NCBI RefSeq assembly: GCF_900095825.1
Contig: NZ_LT608315.1
Span: 1,786,311 to 1,850,310 of the forward strand
Source: Acidaminococcus massiliensis
Lineage (GTDB): Bacteria > Bacillota > Negativicutes > Acidaminococcales > Acidaminococcaceae
Length of the DNA: 64,000 nt
Direction of reading: 5' to 3'
Position 1 is the first letter of the stretch; the number at the start of each line of letters is the position of its first letter. A model generated the notes under the pieces. That model did not search any database, was not told the DNA's origin, and saw only the letters and a program-made list of their open reading frames with translations. Both the position numbers and the translations under genes were made by a program. This document shows, one piece after another, positions 19,265 through 29,838 of this stretch.

Positions 19265-19813
19265 ATGAAAAAGTTCATTTGCAGAGTGTGCGGTTATGTG
19301 TATGAAGGAGAAGAAGCTCCGGAAAAATGCCCTCAATGCGGTGCTCCGAAAGATAAATTCGATGAACTGAAAGAAGGCGTCAAGGAATACGCCGATGAAC
19401 ATGTGGTCGGGGTTGCCAAAGGTGTAGATGCCCGGGTCCTGGAAGGCCTGCATCAGAACTTCACCGGCGAATGCTCCGAAGTGGGGATGTACCTGGCCAT
19501 GAGCCGTGTAGCAGACCGGGAAGGGTATCCGGAAGTGGCAGAAGCCTACAAACGGATCGCGTTCGAAGAAGCCGAACACGCTGCCAAGTTTGCGGAACTG
19601 CTGGGTGAAGTGGTCACCGACAGCACCAAGAAGAACCTGGAAATGCGGGCAGCCGCAGAACAGGGCGCCTGCGCTGGCAAGAAAGAAATCGCTACTCTGG
19701 CCAAACAGCTGGGCTACGATGCCATCCATGACACCGTCCATGAAATGGCCAAGGACGAAGCCCGTCACGGCCGTGTATTCGACGGACTGCTGGCTCGGTA
19801 TTTTGCAAAATGA
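19265..19813 (+). CDS. reverse-type rubrerythrin (rubredoxin domain first)
   Basis: Non-haem iron protein that reduces hydrogen peroxide in anaerobes, cytoplasmic, 182 residues. The rubredoxin-like iron site is at the N-terminus: CRVC at residues 6-9 and CPQCG at 22-26. The ferritin-like di-iron helices follow, with the motif EEAEHAAKF and a later DEARHGR. In classical rubrerythrin the order is the opposite, so this is the reverse form described in clostridia. GGGGAGG stands 7 bases before the ATG. It is monocistronic, with a terminator on each side. Confidence 0.93.
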   Translation: MKKFICRVCGYVYEGEEAPEKCPQCGAPKDKFDELKEGVKEYADEHVVGVAKGVDARVLEGLHQNFTGECSEVGMYLAMSRVADREGYPEVAEAYKRIAFEEAEHAAKFAELLGEVVTDSTKKNLEMRAAAEQGACAGKKEIATLAKQLGYDAIHDTVHEMAKDEARHGRVFDGLLARYFAK

Positions 19814-19820
19814 TTCCTTC

Positions 19821-19856
19821 AAAAAGGGGCTGTTGCATGGGCAACAGCCCCTTTTT
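19821..19856 (+). terminator. rho-independent terminator of the rubrerythrin gene
   Basis: Perfect 16-base stem AAAAAGGGGCTGTTGC (19821-19836) / GCAACAGCCCCTTTTT (19841-19856) with loop ATGG. The core is the same GGGGCTGTTGC found after the adhesin gene. Confidence 0.92.
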
Positions 19857-20022
19857 CATACTGCCAGTTTGCTGATTTTTGTAAATTATGGTACTCTATT
19901 GCGGAACGATATACTCGATTCTTTTACGGAAACCAGGAATTTTGTGAAGAATGAAGTAAATTATGGCGAAAAGATGATATAATATATGACAAGACAGTAC
20001 GAATTTGGAGGAACAGGCAGGT

Positions 20023-20706
20023 ATGATGAAAATCAATTCTTCTCTTTCCAAGGAAAAAAGGATCCTGAAAGCCGCGGAAAAAGTATTCTCTCATAAAGGC
20101 TATTCCCAAGCGACCCTGGATGAAATCATCCAGATCGCAGATACGGGCAAGGGGACGGTCTACAAATATTACCAGAACAAGGAAAATCTCTTCTACACCT
20201 TGGTGGAAGCCAAGAATCGGAAACTGGTGAAAGACTTGCAGCAGGCGGTCAAAGGCAGCCAGCATTTTGCAGAACAGTTCCAAGCCTATGTCTTTACCTT
20301 TTTGCGTTTCCTCCACAAGAACGAGACCCTGTGGGCCGTCATCCTTTTTGAACTGCTGAACGAACAGGCCGGCTGGCGGCTGATCTGGGATGAGGAAAAG
20401 CAGGACTGGAAGCTGGAAGTCCGGTGGGGGAAGAAACCGGCGGAAAAGGATATTGCGGTGAAACGCCGGTATGCGGAACTGATCCGTTCGGAAATCGTCA
20501 TCCTCCGGGAAATCTTCCAGGAAGCCATGGACGATTCCTTCATCCAGCCCATTTACGATCTGCCCCTGATGACCCAGAATTTCTACTTCAGCATCTTCAT
20601 GCTGAGCAACCAGGGAGCATTGAATGTAGATAATATGGAAGAATCGGTCAAAGGGATGATCGACCGCTTCCTATACGGCCATATAAAAAGAACTGCCGCC
20701 CAATAA
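20023..20706 (+). CDS. TetR family transcriptional regulator
   Basis: 227-residue DNA-binding repressor-like protein. The N-terminal helix-turn-helix reads ILKAAEKVFSHKGYSQATLD then IIQIADTGKGTVYKYYQNKE, the standard TetR pattern. The C-terminal ligand domain has no recognisable specificity. Start 20023 is chosen because GGAGGAA lies 9 bases upstream; an in-frame TTG at 20005 precedes that site, and ATG 20026 is also possible. A TATAAT at 19978-19983 may be its -10. No adjacent co-directional target gene exists; the gene ends at a shared terminator opposite fba. Confidence 0.88.
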   Translation: MMKINSSLSKEKRILKAAEKVFSHKGYSQATLDEIIQIADTGKGTVYKYYQNKENLFYTLVEAKNRKLVKDLQQAVKGSQHFAEQFQAYVFTFLRFLHKNETLWAVILFELLNEQAGWRLIWDEEKQDWKLEVRWGKKPAEKDIAVKRRYAELIRSEIVILREIFQEAMDDSFIQPIYDLPLMTQNFYFSIFMLSNQGALNVDNMEESVKGMIDRFLYGHIKRTAAQ

Positions 20707-20725
20707 GGGAGGCAGTTCTTTTTTT
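20685..20725. terminator. bidirectional terminator between the TetR gene and fba
   Basis: AAAAAGAACTGCC (20685-20697) pairs with GGCAGTTCTTTTT (20711-20723). The A-run on the left and the T-run on the right allow it to end transcripts from both sides. It contains the stop codon of the TetR gene. Confidence 0.85.
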
Positions 20726-20730
20726 CTGTT

Positions 20731-21690
<960 letters not shown>

Positions 21691-21705
21691 TCATTATATC
21701 ATATC

Positions 21706-22596
21706 TCATCCCAACATGGGGGGATCCTGGGCGAGAATGTTGAAGAGGCCGCCCCAGGCTGCTTGGAAATCCCGGGGGACAGGTGCAATGATCTCTGCGG
21801 TCCGTTCCGTAAACGGTTCCCGGAAGCGGATCTTCCCGGCATGGAGATAGTGACGTCCCGGGGCACCGGGAGGGCCGTAGAGGGTGTCCCCCAGCAAGGG
21901 ATGGCCGGCGGCTGCTGCGTGGACCCGGATCTGATGGGTCCGCCCGGTCTCCAGCTGGAACCGGACCAGGGAAAGGCCTTCCCGTTCAGCCAGGATCTGG
22001 TACCGGGTCCTGGCCGGGAGACCTTCCAGGGAAACCTGCCGTTCCACGATGGAACCGGGCCGGCGGCCGATGGGTCCATCCAGGAGTCCGGCTTTTTTTG
22101 GCCAGGTGCCCAGGGTGATCCCCAGATAAGTCTTTTCCAGCTTCCCCTGGGCCAGCATATGGTGGAGGCAGGCGTTCTTGGCGAAAAGGACCACTCCGGA
22201 AGTTTCCCGGTCCAGCCGGGAGACAGGATGGATGGCGCTGGGGATCCCCTGCTGCTGGAAATACCAGGCCACCTGCCGGCTCAGGGCCGGGGTCCGTTCT
22301 TTTCCTGCATTATGGGTCACAAGACCCGCCGGTTTATCTACGGCCAGGTAGAGTTCCGTTTCGGCCAGGATGGCGGGCATTACTTTTTCCGGTTCCAGGG
22401 TACAGGCTTCCGGCAGGAAATCCCAGCAAATCCGGTCCCCCGGTTGGAGCAGCAGGTCCCGCTGGATGGCTGCTCCATTCACTTGGAGGGCGCCGGCAGC
22501 TTTCAATTTCTTCCAGTAGGTTCCGGAAAGACCCCGGCTCTGGAGAAAGGTCTTCAGCCGCTGGGGCCCTTCTGTAAAGGGAAGCTGGAGTTCCAT
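21706..22596 (-). CDS. RluA family pseudouridine synthase
   Basis: Enzyme converting specific uridines in rRNA or tRNA to pseudouridine, 296 residues. An S4-like RNA-binding segment occupies about residues 10-60 (RLKTFLQSRGLSGTYWKKLK). The catalytic motif is HPVSRLDRETSGVVLFAK, where the aspartate of RLDR is the nucleophile. GRTHQIRVH and the HPLLGDTLYG segment complete the RluA/RluD pattern. The target base cannot be told. Its start codon overlaps the crcB stop codon by one base (TGATG). Confidence 0.92.
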   Translation of the reverse strand: MELQLPFTEGPQRLKTFLQSRGLSGTYWKKLKAAGALQVNGAAIQRDLLLQPGDRICWDFLPEACTLEPEKVMPAILAETELYLAVDKPAGLVTHNAGKERTPALSRQVAWYFQQQGIPSAIHPVSRLDRETSGVVLFAKNACLHHMLAQGKLEKTYLGITLGTWPKKAGLLDGPIGRRPGSIVERQVSLEGLPARTRYQILAEREGLSLVRFQLETGRTHQIRVHAAAAGHPLLGDTLYGPPGAPGRHYLHAGKIRFREPFTERTAEIIAPVPRDFQAAWGGLFNILAQDPPMLG

Positions 22597-22955
22597 CAGA
22601 CGGCCTTCTGGCCCAGGACGGCTGCCAGGACTCCGAAGAAGAGGCTCAGGACCATGTACAGGGCGGCGGTCACTGGGGCTCCTTTGTCCACCAGCTGCTG
22701 GCTTTCCAAGGCGAAGGAGGAAAAGGTGGTGAACCCGCCGCAGATGCCCACCTTCAAGAACAGGGCCAGCCGGGGATGGAGGCTGTTCCGGGCAGCCAGG
22801 GCTGCTACCAGGCCGATCAGGAAGGCACCGATGATATTGATGAAAAAGGTCTTGAGAGGGAACCCGCTGCTGTGTTCATAGGGAACCAGTCCGATCAGGT
22901 ACCGGCAGACGGAACCGATGAACCCTCCTACTCCTACAATCAAACATTCTGTCAT
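22596..22955 (-). CDS. crcB: fluoride ion channel/exporter CrcB
   Basis: Small inner-membrane fluoride channel of 119 residues with four hydrophobic segments. Diagnostic words are GGFIGSVCRY near the N-terminus, NIIGAFLIGL, and GGFTTFSSFALES, which holds the pore residues. The start at 22955 has AAAGGAG 8 bases upstream; the longer frame from 23024 has no site. It is one gene, so a homodimeric channel is expected. No fluoride-riboswitch sequence is apparent upstream. Confidence 0.93.
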   Translation of the reverse strand: MTECLIVGVGGFIGSVCRYLIGLVPYEHSSGFPLKTFFINIIGAFLIGLVAALAARNSLHPRLALFLKVGICGGFTTFSSFALESQQLVDKGAPVTAALYMVLSLFFGVLAAVLGQKAV

Positions 22956-23099
22956 AGAAAATCTCCTTTCTGTCCAACTAGGGAGTATTATACCATATCT
23001 CTGCCTGTCCTTTTGGGAAAACACCTGTACGGTCCTGCTTTTGCTGTGCTACAATATATAAGGAAAGAAAAAAACATGGATACAGAAGGAGCAGAACGT

Positions 23100-23783
23100 A
23101 TGGCAGCCAAAAAGATCTACGCAGTACGCAAGGGACGGAAAACGGGACTGTTCAGCACCTGGGCAGAATGCCAGGAACAGGTGAGCGGGTACCCTGGAGC
23201 CCGTTTCAAGGGATTCACCAGCCGGGAGGAAGCAGAAGCCTGGCTCCAGGGAGAGGAGGGGGCAGGGAATCCTTCTCCGGCACCTTCGCCCAAGCACCCG
23301 GCAGGAAAGGATACTGCCGGGGAGCCGCCTGCCCTGGAAGGGGAAGAGTATGTGATCTATACCGACGGGTCCTGCCTGCGGAATCCCAATGGACCGGGGG
23401 GCTGGGCCTTCGTAGCGGAAGAAGCAGCCACCGGGGAAGTGACGGAACGCTCCGGCGGAGACCCTTCCACCACCAACAACCGGATGGAGATGACCGCTGC
23501 CATCGAGGCTCTGGCCTTTGCCCCGGAAGGCAGCCGGGTGGCCCTCTTCACAGACAGCCAGTACCTGCAGAACGGGATCACCCGGTGGGTGGCCGGCTGG
23601 AAGCGGAGAGGCTGGAAAAAGGCGGATGGGACGCCGGTGCTCAACCAGGAACTGTGGGTGGAACTGGACCGGCTCTACGGCAGCCGGAAAGTCACCTTCC
23701 ACTGGGTACGGGGCCATGTGGGGATCGCCTTGAACGAACGGTGCGATGAACTGGCCCGGCAGGAAGCGGCCAAAGCCAAATAA
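23100..23783 (+). CDS. rnhA: ribonuclease HI with N-terminal RNase H1-type RNA/DNA-binding domain
   Basis: Degrades RNA in RNA-DNA hybrids; 227 residues. Residues 1-50 form the viroplasmin-like hybrid-binding domain (KKIYAVRKGRKTGLFSTWAE, GARFKGFTSREEAEAWL), joined by a proline-rich linker to the catalytic domain. Active-site acids are in YTDGSCLRNP, NNRMEMTAAIE and LFTDSQYL, with RGHVG and NERCDELA at the end. Start 23100 has AAGGAG 8 bases upstream; ATG 23076 is in frame but has a poorer site. The hybrid-binding domain is common in Firmicutes and eukaryotes and absent in E. coli RnhA. Confidence 0.92.
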   Translation: MAAKKIYAVRKGRKTGLFSTWAECQEQVSGYPGARFKGFTSREEAEAWLQGEEGAGNPSPAPSPKHPAGKDTAGEPPALEGEEYVIYTDGSCLRNPNGPGGWAFVAEEAATGEVTERSGGDPSTTNNRMEMTAAIEALAFAPEGSRVALFTDSQYLQNGITRWVAGWKRRGWKKADGTPVLNQELWVELDRLYGSRKVTFHWVRGHVGIALNERCDELARQEAAKAK

Positions 23784-23920
23784 GACAGAGAAGAAGCGGG
23801 GGCGCAGGGGACAGCGTCAACCGCCTCTTTCTTTTTTGTTATTTCTAGCGTATAATGAAGTATTGAGACTTTTCACTGTCGTTTGCTTAAATATTAGGAT
23901 AGAAGGGAAACAGAGAACCA

Positions 23921-25249
23921 ATGACCAAGAGTTACACCATTCTGAATTACGGCTGTCAGATGAATGAAAGTGATTCAGAACATTATGCCGGGCAGCTTTC
24001 CGACCTGGGCTACCATTATACCGAAGATTATCACCATGCAGACGTGATCCTGATCAATACCTGCTGCGTCCGGGAAAGCGCGGAAAAGAAGATCCTGGGC
24101 AAAATCGGGGAGATGAAGCAGATCAAGCGGGAAGATCCTTCCAAAGTCCTCTGTGTCACCGGCTGCATGGCCCAGAAAGACGGGGAAGACTTCCTGAAGA
24201 AGTATTCTCAGGTGGACCTGCTCATTGGTACGGCTCATGTGAACAATTTCAGCGCCATCCTCCAGGATTATCTGCACCAGGACCAGCGGAAGGCCGGCAT
24301 GTACAATGACCTGACCGTCATGCCCCGGGAATTCGAGGGCCATTTCGTGCGGAAGAGCAGCTATGCGGCCTGGGTGCCCATCATGTATGGCTGCAATAAC
24401 TTCTGCACCTACTGTATCGTGCCCTATGTCCGGGGACGGGAACGGAGCCGCAGCGCCGAAGCCATCTGTGAAGAGATCCGGAAGGCGGTGGAACTGGGCT
24501 ACCGGGAATTCACCCTCTTGGGACAGAATGTGAATTCTTATGGAAAGGACCGGGGAGAAAAGGATGCCTTTGCCGCCCTCTTGCGCCAGGTGGATGCCAT
24601 CCCTGGGGTGGAACGGGTCCGGTATATGACCAGCCATCCCCGGGACATGAGCGAGGAACTGATCCGCACCGTGGCAGAAAGCAAACATGTGTGCAAACAT
24701 TTCCACATCCCCGTCCAAAGCGGCAGCACCCGGATCATGCAGGCCATGAACCGGGGCTATACCCGGGAGACCTATCTCCAGCTGGTGGATACCATCCGGC
24801 GGTATGTTCCGGAGGCGGTCCTGACCACGGACATCATCGTGGGTTTCCCGGGGGAGACGGAAGAAGACTTCCAGGAGACCCTGAGTCTTTTCGAAGAAGT
24901 CAGCTACGATGCGGCCTATACCTTCATCTATTCCAAACGGTCCGGGACTCCGGCTGCGGCCATGGAAGAGCAAATCCCGGAAGCAGTGAAGAAAGACCGG
25001 CTGAACCGGCTCATGGAGCTCCAGAACCGGCACAGCCTGAAACACAACCAGAAACTGGTGGGGCGTACGCTGCCTGTGATGGTGGAGGGCCTCAGCCACA
25101 ACAACAAAAAAATGTGGAGCGGCCGGACCGACGGCAACAAGCTGGTGCTCTGGCCTGTGGGCGAGAGGATCTTCAATCCGGGGGACATCGTCCCGGTAGC
25201 CATTGAAACCGCTCAGACCTGGCTGCTCAAAGGACGTGCTGCTTTATGA
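23921..25249 (+). CDS. miaB: tRNA-2-methylthio-N6-dimethylallyladenosine synthase MiaB
   Basis: Radical-SAM methylthiotransferase acting on A37 of tRNAs reading UNN codons, 442 residues. The N-terminal iron-sulfur domain has the cysteines in YGCQMN, NTCCVRE and VTGCMAQ. The radical-SAM cluster motif CNNFCTYC is near residue 157. A TRAM-like RNA-binding segment closes the protein. It starts a run with mutS and mutL, overlapping mutS by 4 bases (ATGA). MiaA, which makes its substrate, is encoded further down the same run. A TATAAT at 23851-23856 with a weak TTTCTT 17 bases upstream may be the operon promoter. Confidence 0.96.
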   Translation: MTKSYTILNYGCQMNESDSEHYAGQLSDLGYHYTEDYHHADVILINTCCVRESAEKKILGKIGEMKQIKREDPSKVLCVTGCMAQKDGEDFLKKYSQVDLLIGTAHVNNFSAILQDYLHQDQRKAGMYNDLTVMPREFEGHFVRKSSYAAWVPIMYGCNNFCTYCIVPYVRGRERSRSAEAICEEIRKAVELGYREFTLLGQNVNSYGKDRGEKDAFAALLRQVDAIPGVERVRYMTSHPRDMSEELIRTVAESKHVCKHFHIPVQSGSTRIMQAMNRGYTRETYLQLVDTIRRYVPEAVLTTDIIVGFPGETEEDFQETLSLFEEVSYDAAYTFIYSKRSGTPAAAMEEQIPEAVKKDRLNRLMELQNRHSLKHNQKLVGRTLPVMVEGLSHNNKKMWSGRTDGNKLVLWPVGERIFNPGDIVPVAIETAQTWLLKGRAAL

Positions 25250-27858
25250 CTACATTGACTCCGATGCTGCAGCAGTATCTGGAAATCAAGGAACAACATA
25301 AGAATGAACTGCTCTTCTTCCGCCTGGGAGATTTCTATGAGCTGTTCAATGAAGATGCCATCACGGCTTCCCGGGAACTGAACCTGACCTTGACCAAACG
25401 GGCAGGGGGGAAGGCGGGGGCTTCCAGCACCATGCCCATGTGCGGAGTGCCCTTCCATTCGGTGGACGGCTATCTGGCCAAACTGATCAAAAAAGGCTAT
25501 AAGATCGCCATCTGCGACCAGATGGAAGACCCGAAAAAGGCCGTGGGCATCGTGAAGCGGGAAGTGACCAAGATCCTGACCCCGGGGACGGTGCTCAGCG
25601 ATGCGGTGCTGGAAGAGAGCCACAACCAGTACCTGGCCTGCCTGGAACAGGATGGCAAGGGGCTCTGCCTGGCCTTTGCCGATGTGTCCACTGGGGAATG
25701 CGCCTGGTACCTGGCCCGGGGCAAGGACCGGGAAGAAGCGGTGCTGGATCAGCTGTACCGGCTGCAGCCCGCAGAACTGATACTGACAGAATCCAATGAA
25801 AATTTCGGAGAACTGCTGGACAAGGTGAACCAGAAACTGCCGGACTGTATGCTGAACCATTATGATCCGGTGCCAGGTCTGGATTATTTCAGCCAGCATT
25901 TCGGCCAGGATCATCCGGCGGGCCAAGAACCCTTGGTCCATGGGACTGTGGAGCATATGCTCCAGTACATCCATGAAAATGTCAAGAGCGACCTGGCCCA
26001 GATCAACCGTCTCCGGGAGATCACCACTGATGCGGTGATGAACCTGGACGCCACCGCCATCCGGAACCTGGAACTGGTGAAGAACATGAAGGACGGCACC
26101 CGGCACGGGACCCTTCTGGAAGTGCTGGATTACACCCGGACGGCCATGGGGGCCCGGCAACTCCGCCAGTGGGTGGAAGGGCCGCTCTTGGATACCGCCC
26201 GGATCCGCCTCCGCCAGCAGGCCATCGGCTGCATGGTGGACCAGGCCCGGTTCCGTACGGACCTGGGGGATGCCCTGGGAGAGATCACCGACTTGGAGCG
26301 GATCCTTTCCCGGATCGAAGTGGGTTCTGCCAATGCCCGTGACTTGGCCGCTCTGCGGACCGCCCTTCGGGCCCTGCCCCAGGTGAAGCGGCTGCTTTCC
26401 GGGATTCCGGAAGGACTGCTCCATACCCTGGACGGCCGGATCAGCCTCCATGAGGATATCCTGGACGAACTGGAACGGGGAATCGTGGATGATCCCCCCT
26501 TCACCGTCCGGGAAGGGGGCATGATCCGCAGGGGCTTCAATCCGGAGCTGGACGAAGTCCACGACATTGCGGAAAATAACAACCAGTGGATGCTGCACTT
26601 CGAACAGAAAATCAAAGACCAGACCGGCATCAAGAACCTGAAGGTGGGCTACAACAAAGTCTTCGGCTACTACATCGAAGTGTCCAAAGGACAGATCTCC
26701 CAGGTGCCGGATACCTTCATCCGGAAGCAGACACTGGTCAACGGGGAACGGTACATCGTGCCGGAACTGAAGGATTTCGAGAACAAGATCCTCAGCGCCA
26801 AAGAAAAGATCCAGCAGCTGGAATACTACCTGTTCGACGGCATCCGCCAGGATATCCGCCGGCATCTGGTGGAAGTCCAGGAAACAGCCCGGGCCCTGGG
26901 GGTGCTGGATGTGCTCTATTCCCTGGCCATGGCAGCCTTCAAGGGGAACTATGTATGCCCCCAGCTCAATGACCGGCAGGAGATCATCATCAAGGACGGC
27001 CGGCATCCGGTGGTGGAAAAGCTGCTGGAACGGGAACTCTTCGTGCCCAACGATGTGCATTTGAACAACACCGATGAACGGCTGATCATCCTGACAGGGC
27101 CCAATATGGCCGGGAAATCCACCTATATGCGCCAGGTGGCCCTTTTGACCCTGATGACCCAGATGGGCAGCTTCATCCCGGCCCGGGAAGCGGATGTTTG
27201 TCCGGTGGACCGGATTTTCACCCGGGTAGGGGCCAGCGATGATTTGGCCACCGGCCAGAGCACCTTCATGGTGGAAATGAATGAAGTGGCCAACATCCTG
27301 AAATACGCCACCAGCCGCAGCCTGATCATCCTGGATGAAGTAGGCAGGGGCACCAGCACCTATGACGGCATGAGCATCGCCCGGGCGGTGGTGGAATACA
27401 TCAACGACAAGATCCGGGCCAAGACCCTGTTCGCCACCCATTACCACGAGCTGATCGAACTGGAACAGCTGGATCCGGGGATCAAGAATTATTCGGTGGC
27501 GGTCAAAGAAAAAGGCCGGGAAGTGGTCTTCCTCCGGCGGATCGTACCGGGAGGCACCGACAAGAGTTACGGGATCCATGTGGCAAGACTGGCCGGCCTG
27601 CCGGAAAAAGTGGTGAAGCGGGCCGATGAGCTGCTGGAAGAATACACCGACCAGGGCAGCCATGGAAAAACGGCAGTACCGGCGCCTCAAAAGCCGGCCA
27701 GCTCCAAAGAGGAAGCCCTGCAGCCCAGTCTCTTTGCGGATGTGATCGGGGATACCCTGCGGAAATTGGATGTGATGACCATGACACCCCTGGAAGCCCT
27801 GAATACCCTGTACAAACTCCAGGAAGAAGCCAAACGGGAGGGAGGTCAGAACTTATGA
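25246..27858 (+). CDS. mutS: DNA mismatch repair protein MutS
   Basis: Mismatch-recognition ATPase, 870 residues, normal length. The mismatch-contacting FYE motif is at residues 30-32 (RLGDFYELF). The ATPase Walker A GPNMAGKST starts at residue 618, Walker B is in LIILDEVGRGTST near 690, and the switch histidines are in TLFATHYHEL near 728. Clamp and lever domains lie between. The start overlaps the miaB stop and its stop overlaps the mutL start by ATGA, so the three are translationally coupled. Confidence 0.97.
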   Translation: MTTLTPMLQQYLEIKEQHKNELLFFRLGDFYELFNEDAITASRELNLTLTKRAGGKAGASSTMPMCGVPFHSVDGYLAKLIKKGYKIAICDQMEDPKKAVGIVKREVTKILTPGTVLSDAVLEESHNQYLACLEQDGKGLCLAFADVSTGECAWYLARGKDREEAVLDQLYRLQPAELILTESNENFGELLDKVNQKLPDCMLNHYDPVPGLDYFSQHFGQDHPAGQEPLVHGTVEHMLQYIHENVKSDLAQINRLREITTDAVMNLDATAIRNLELVKNMKDGTRHGTLLEVLDYTRTAMGARQLRQWVEGPLLDTARIRLRQQAIGCMVDQARFRTDLGDALGEITDLERILSRIEVGSANARDLAALRTALRALPQVKRLLSGIPEGLLHTLDGRISLHEDILDELERGIVDDPPFTVREGGMIRRGFNPELDEVHDIAENNNQWMLHFEQKIKDQTGIKNLKVGYNKVFGYYIEVSKGQISQVPDTFIRKQTLVNGERYIVPELKDFENKILSAKEKIQQLEYYLFDGIRQDIRRHLVEVQETARALGVLDVLYSLAMAAFKGNYVCPQLNDRQEIIIKDGRHPVVEKLLERELFVPNDVHLNNTDERLIILTGPNMAGKSTYMRQVALLTLMTQMGSFIPAREADVCPVDRIFTRVGASDDLATGQSTFMVEMNEVANILKYATSRSLIILDEVGRGTSTYDGMSIARAVVEYINDKIRAKTLFATHYHELIELEQLDPGIKNYSVAVKEKGREVVFLRRIVPGGTDKSYGIHVARLAGLPEKVVKRADELLEEYTDQGSHGKTAVPAPQKPASSKEEALQPSLFADVIGDTLRKLDVMTMTPLEALNTLYKLQEEAKREGGQNL

Positions 27859-29816
27859 GCGCTAAAGTACAGCTGCTGGACCAGAACACTTCCAACCAGA
27901 TCGCAGCCGGGGAAGTGGTGGAAAAACCCGCTTCCGTGGTGAAGGAACTGGTGGAGAATTCCCTGGATGCCGGCGCCAGCCAGATCGAAGTGGATATTTT
28001 TGCCGGGGGGACGGAATTCATCCGGGTCCGGGACAACGGATCTGGGATGGACGAAGCCAATGCCCGGATGGCCATCCTGCGCCATGCCACCAGCAAGATC
28101 GTAAAGGCGGATGACCTTTTGACCCTCCGTACCTTGGGCTTCCGGGGAGAAGCCCTGCCCAGCATCGCCTCTGTTTCCCATTTCACCCTGCTGACCCGGG
28201 AAGCGGGCTCGGAATTTGCCACCCGGATCGCCATCGACGGGGGTGAAGAGATGGACGTGGAATCCATGGGGGGCGATGTAGGCACCACCATCACCGTGAA
28301 AGACCTGTTCTATAATGTCCCTGCCCGGCGGAAATTCCTCCGGACAACGAATACAGAAGGCCGGTACATCAGCGAGATCCTATCCAAAATCGCTCTGTCC
28401 CGGCCGGACGTCCATCTGACCCTCACCCGGGATGACAAAGAAGTGATCAATACCCCGGGCAGCGGGGATATCCTGGACACCATCGGCTCCCTCTATGGGA
28501 AAGAAGTGACCCGGGAACTCTTGACGGTGGATTATACCCAGGAGGGGATCTCCGTCAAAGGATACATCAGCCGGCCCACCCTGCTGAAAGGGACCCGGCA
28601 GTGGCAGACCCTTTTTGTGAACGGCCGCTGCATCAACAACCGGATGGTGAGCAAGGCCATCGACCATGCCTACCAGTCCCAGATACCCAAGGCCGGGTTC
28701 CCCTTTGCGGTGCTGAACATCGGCATCGATACCCATCTCATCGACATCAATGTCCATCCCCAGAAAAGCGAGATCAAATTCGGGGATGAAAGTGCGGTCT
28801 ACCGGGCGGTGTATCATGGGCTTTGCCAGGCCTTGACCCAGCCCATGGCGGGCCGAGAGACCCGGGATGGTTCCGTTGCCTTGGCCCAGCCCGGCACTGG
28901 ATCCGGCGGGGCAGGCACGGGGAACTTGCAAAAGGTTTCCCCGGCCCCGGAAACCCGTCCTCTTTTCCAGGGGGGGGACCGGGGGTGGCAGCCCCGCAGC
29001 ACTGCCTTCGGACGGAGCTATGCCTCCAGCCCCAGCGGCAGCTACGGACAGCCTGTCTGGAAAGTCCCGGATGCGGTTTCGGAAGAGACCACGGAAAAAT
29101 TCTTTGCGGCTCAGCGGGCAGATGGAGCTCCAGGAGAGATCCAGGAGGCCGGAAAGGAACCGGAGCAGCCGGCGGCAACCCAGGAAACGGGCACCAGCGA
29201 TGAGGCCCTGACAGAAGACGCCCGGGACGCGGCCCTGAACAGCGGCGTGGATATGATCTGGCCCTTGGGCCAGGTGGACCGGGTGTTCATCGTGGCCCAA
29301 TCGGAAACGGCCCTTTATTTGATCGACCAGCATGCAGCCCACGAACGGGTCATGTATGACAAATTCGTCCGGCAGCAGCAGAAGATCCCTTCCCAGCAGC
29401 TGCTCCTGCCCCTGTTCCTCAATGTGACCAAGCCCGAAGTGGAGCTCATCGAAGCCTACCGGCAGGAATTCCTGGAGCTGGGGGTGGATGTGGAACCGGC
29501 GGGGGAAACCGCCCTGCGGGTCTCGGCCCTGCCGGCAGATGTGGAAAACGGCCAGGCAGAAGGCTTCATCGACGACATCCTGAAGCTGTTGTCGGAAAAC
29601 AAAAAAATCAAGACCAGCGATCTGCGGGAGGGCGTGCTCCATTATGCCGCCTGCCACAGTGCCATCCGGGCCGGGGAAGTGCTGAACATCCGCCAGATGC
29701 GCCAGCTGATCCTGGAACTGCTGAACACGGAACATCCCTTCACCTGTCCCCATGGCCGGCCCTGCATGATCCAGCTTTCCAGCGAAGAATTGTACCATAT
29801 GTTCAAACGGACATAA
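27855..29816 (+). CDS. mutL: DNA mismatch repair protein MutL
   Basis: Matchmaker ATPase of mismatch repair, 653 residues. GHKL ATPase motifs are ELVENSLDAG, DNGSGM, RHATSKI and GFRGEALPS. After a variable linker (about 345-465) comes the C-terminal dimer domain with endonuclease-type motifs: DQHAAHERVMYD near residue 491, ACHSAIRAGE and CPHGRPC near 631. Species with such motifs nick DNA by MutL itself rather than MutH. The last acidic residue of the first motif is Asp where Glu is usual. Four-base overlap with mutS. Confidence 0.96.
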   Translation: MSAKVQLLDQNTSNQIAAGEVVEKPASVVKELVENSLDAGASQIEVDIFAGGTEFIRVRDNGSGMDEANARMAILRHATSKIVKADDLLTLRTLGFRGEALPSIASVSHFTLLTREAGSEFATRIAIDGGEEMDVESMGGDVGTTITVKDLFYNVPARRKFLRTTNTEGRYISEILSKIALSRPDVHLTLTRDDKEVINTPGSGDILDTIGSLYGKEVTRELLTVDYTQEGISVKGYISRPTLLKGTRQWQTLFVNGRCINNRMVSKAIDHAYQSQIPKAGFPFAVLNIGIDTHLIDINVHPQKSEIKFGDESAVYRAVYHGLCQALTQPMAGRETRDGSVALAQPGTGSGGAGTGNLQKVSPAPETRPLFQGGDRGWQPRSTAFGRSYASSPSGSYGQPVWKVPDAVSEETTEKFFAAQRADGAPGEIQEAGKEPEQPAATQETGTSDEALTEDARDAALNSGVDMIWPLGQVDRVFIVAQSETALYLIDQHAAHERVMYDKFVRQQQKIPSQQLLLPLFLNVTKPEVELIEAYRQEFLELGVDVEPAGETALRVSALPADVENGQAEGFIDDILKLLSENKKIKTSDLREGVLHYAACHSAIRAGEVLNIRQMRQLILELLNTEHPFTCPHGRPCMIQLSSEELYHMFKRT

Positions 29817-29838
29817 GCACGAAAGGAGAATCCAACCC

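Noticed and set aside
22956-23099. Possible fluoride riboswitch before crcB
   Set aside because: The short gap lacks the conserved GGNGAUGG-type aptamer start and has a plain ribosome binding site only.
25213-27690. Long minus-strand frame opposite mutS (about 825 codons), and similar ones opposite nrdD (36309-38654) and pepC (47836-50220)
   Set aside because: Same codon-bias shadow effect; the sense genes are unmistakable and the antisense translations are low-complexity and unlike any protein.
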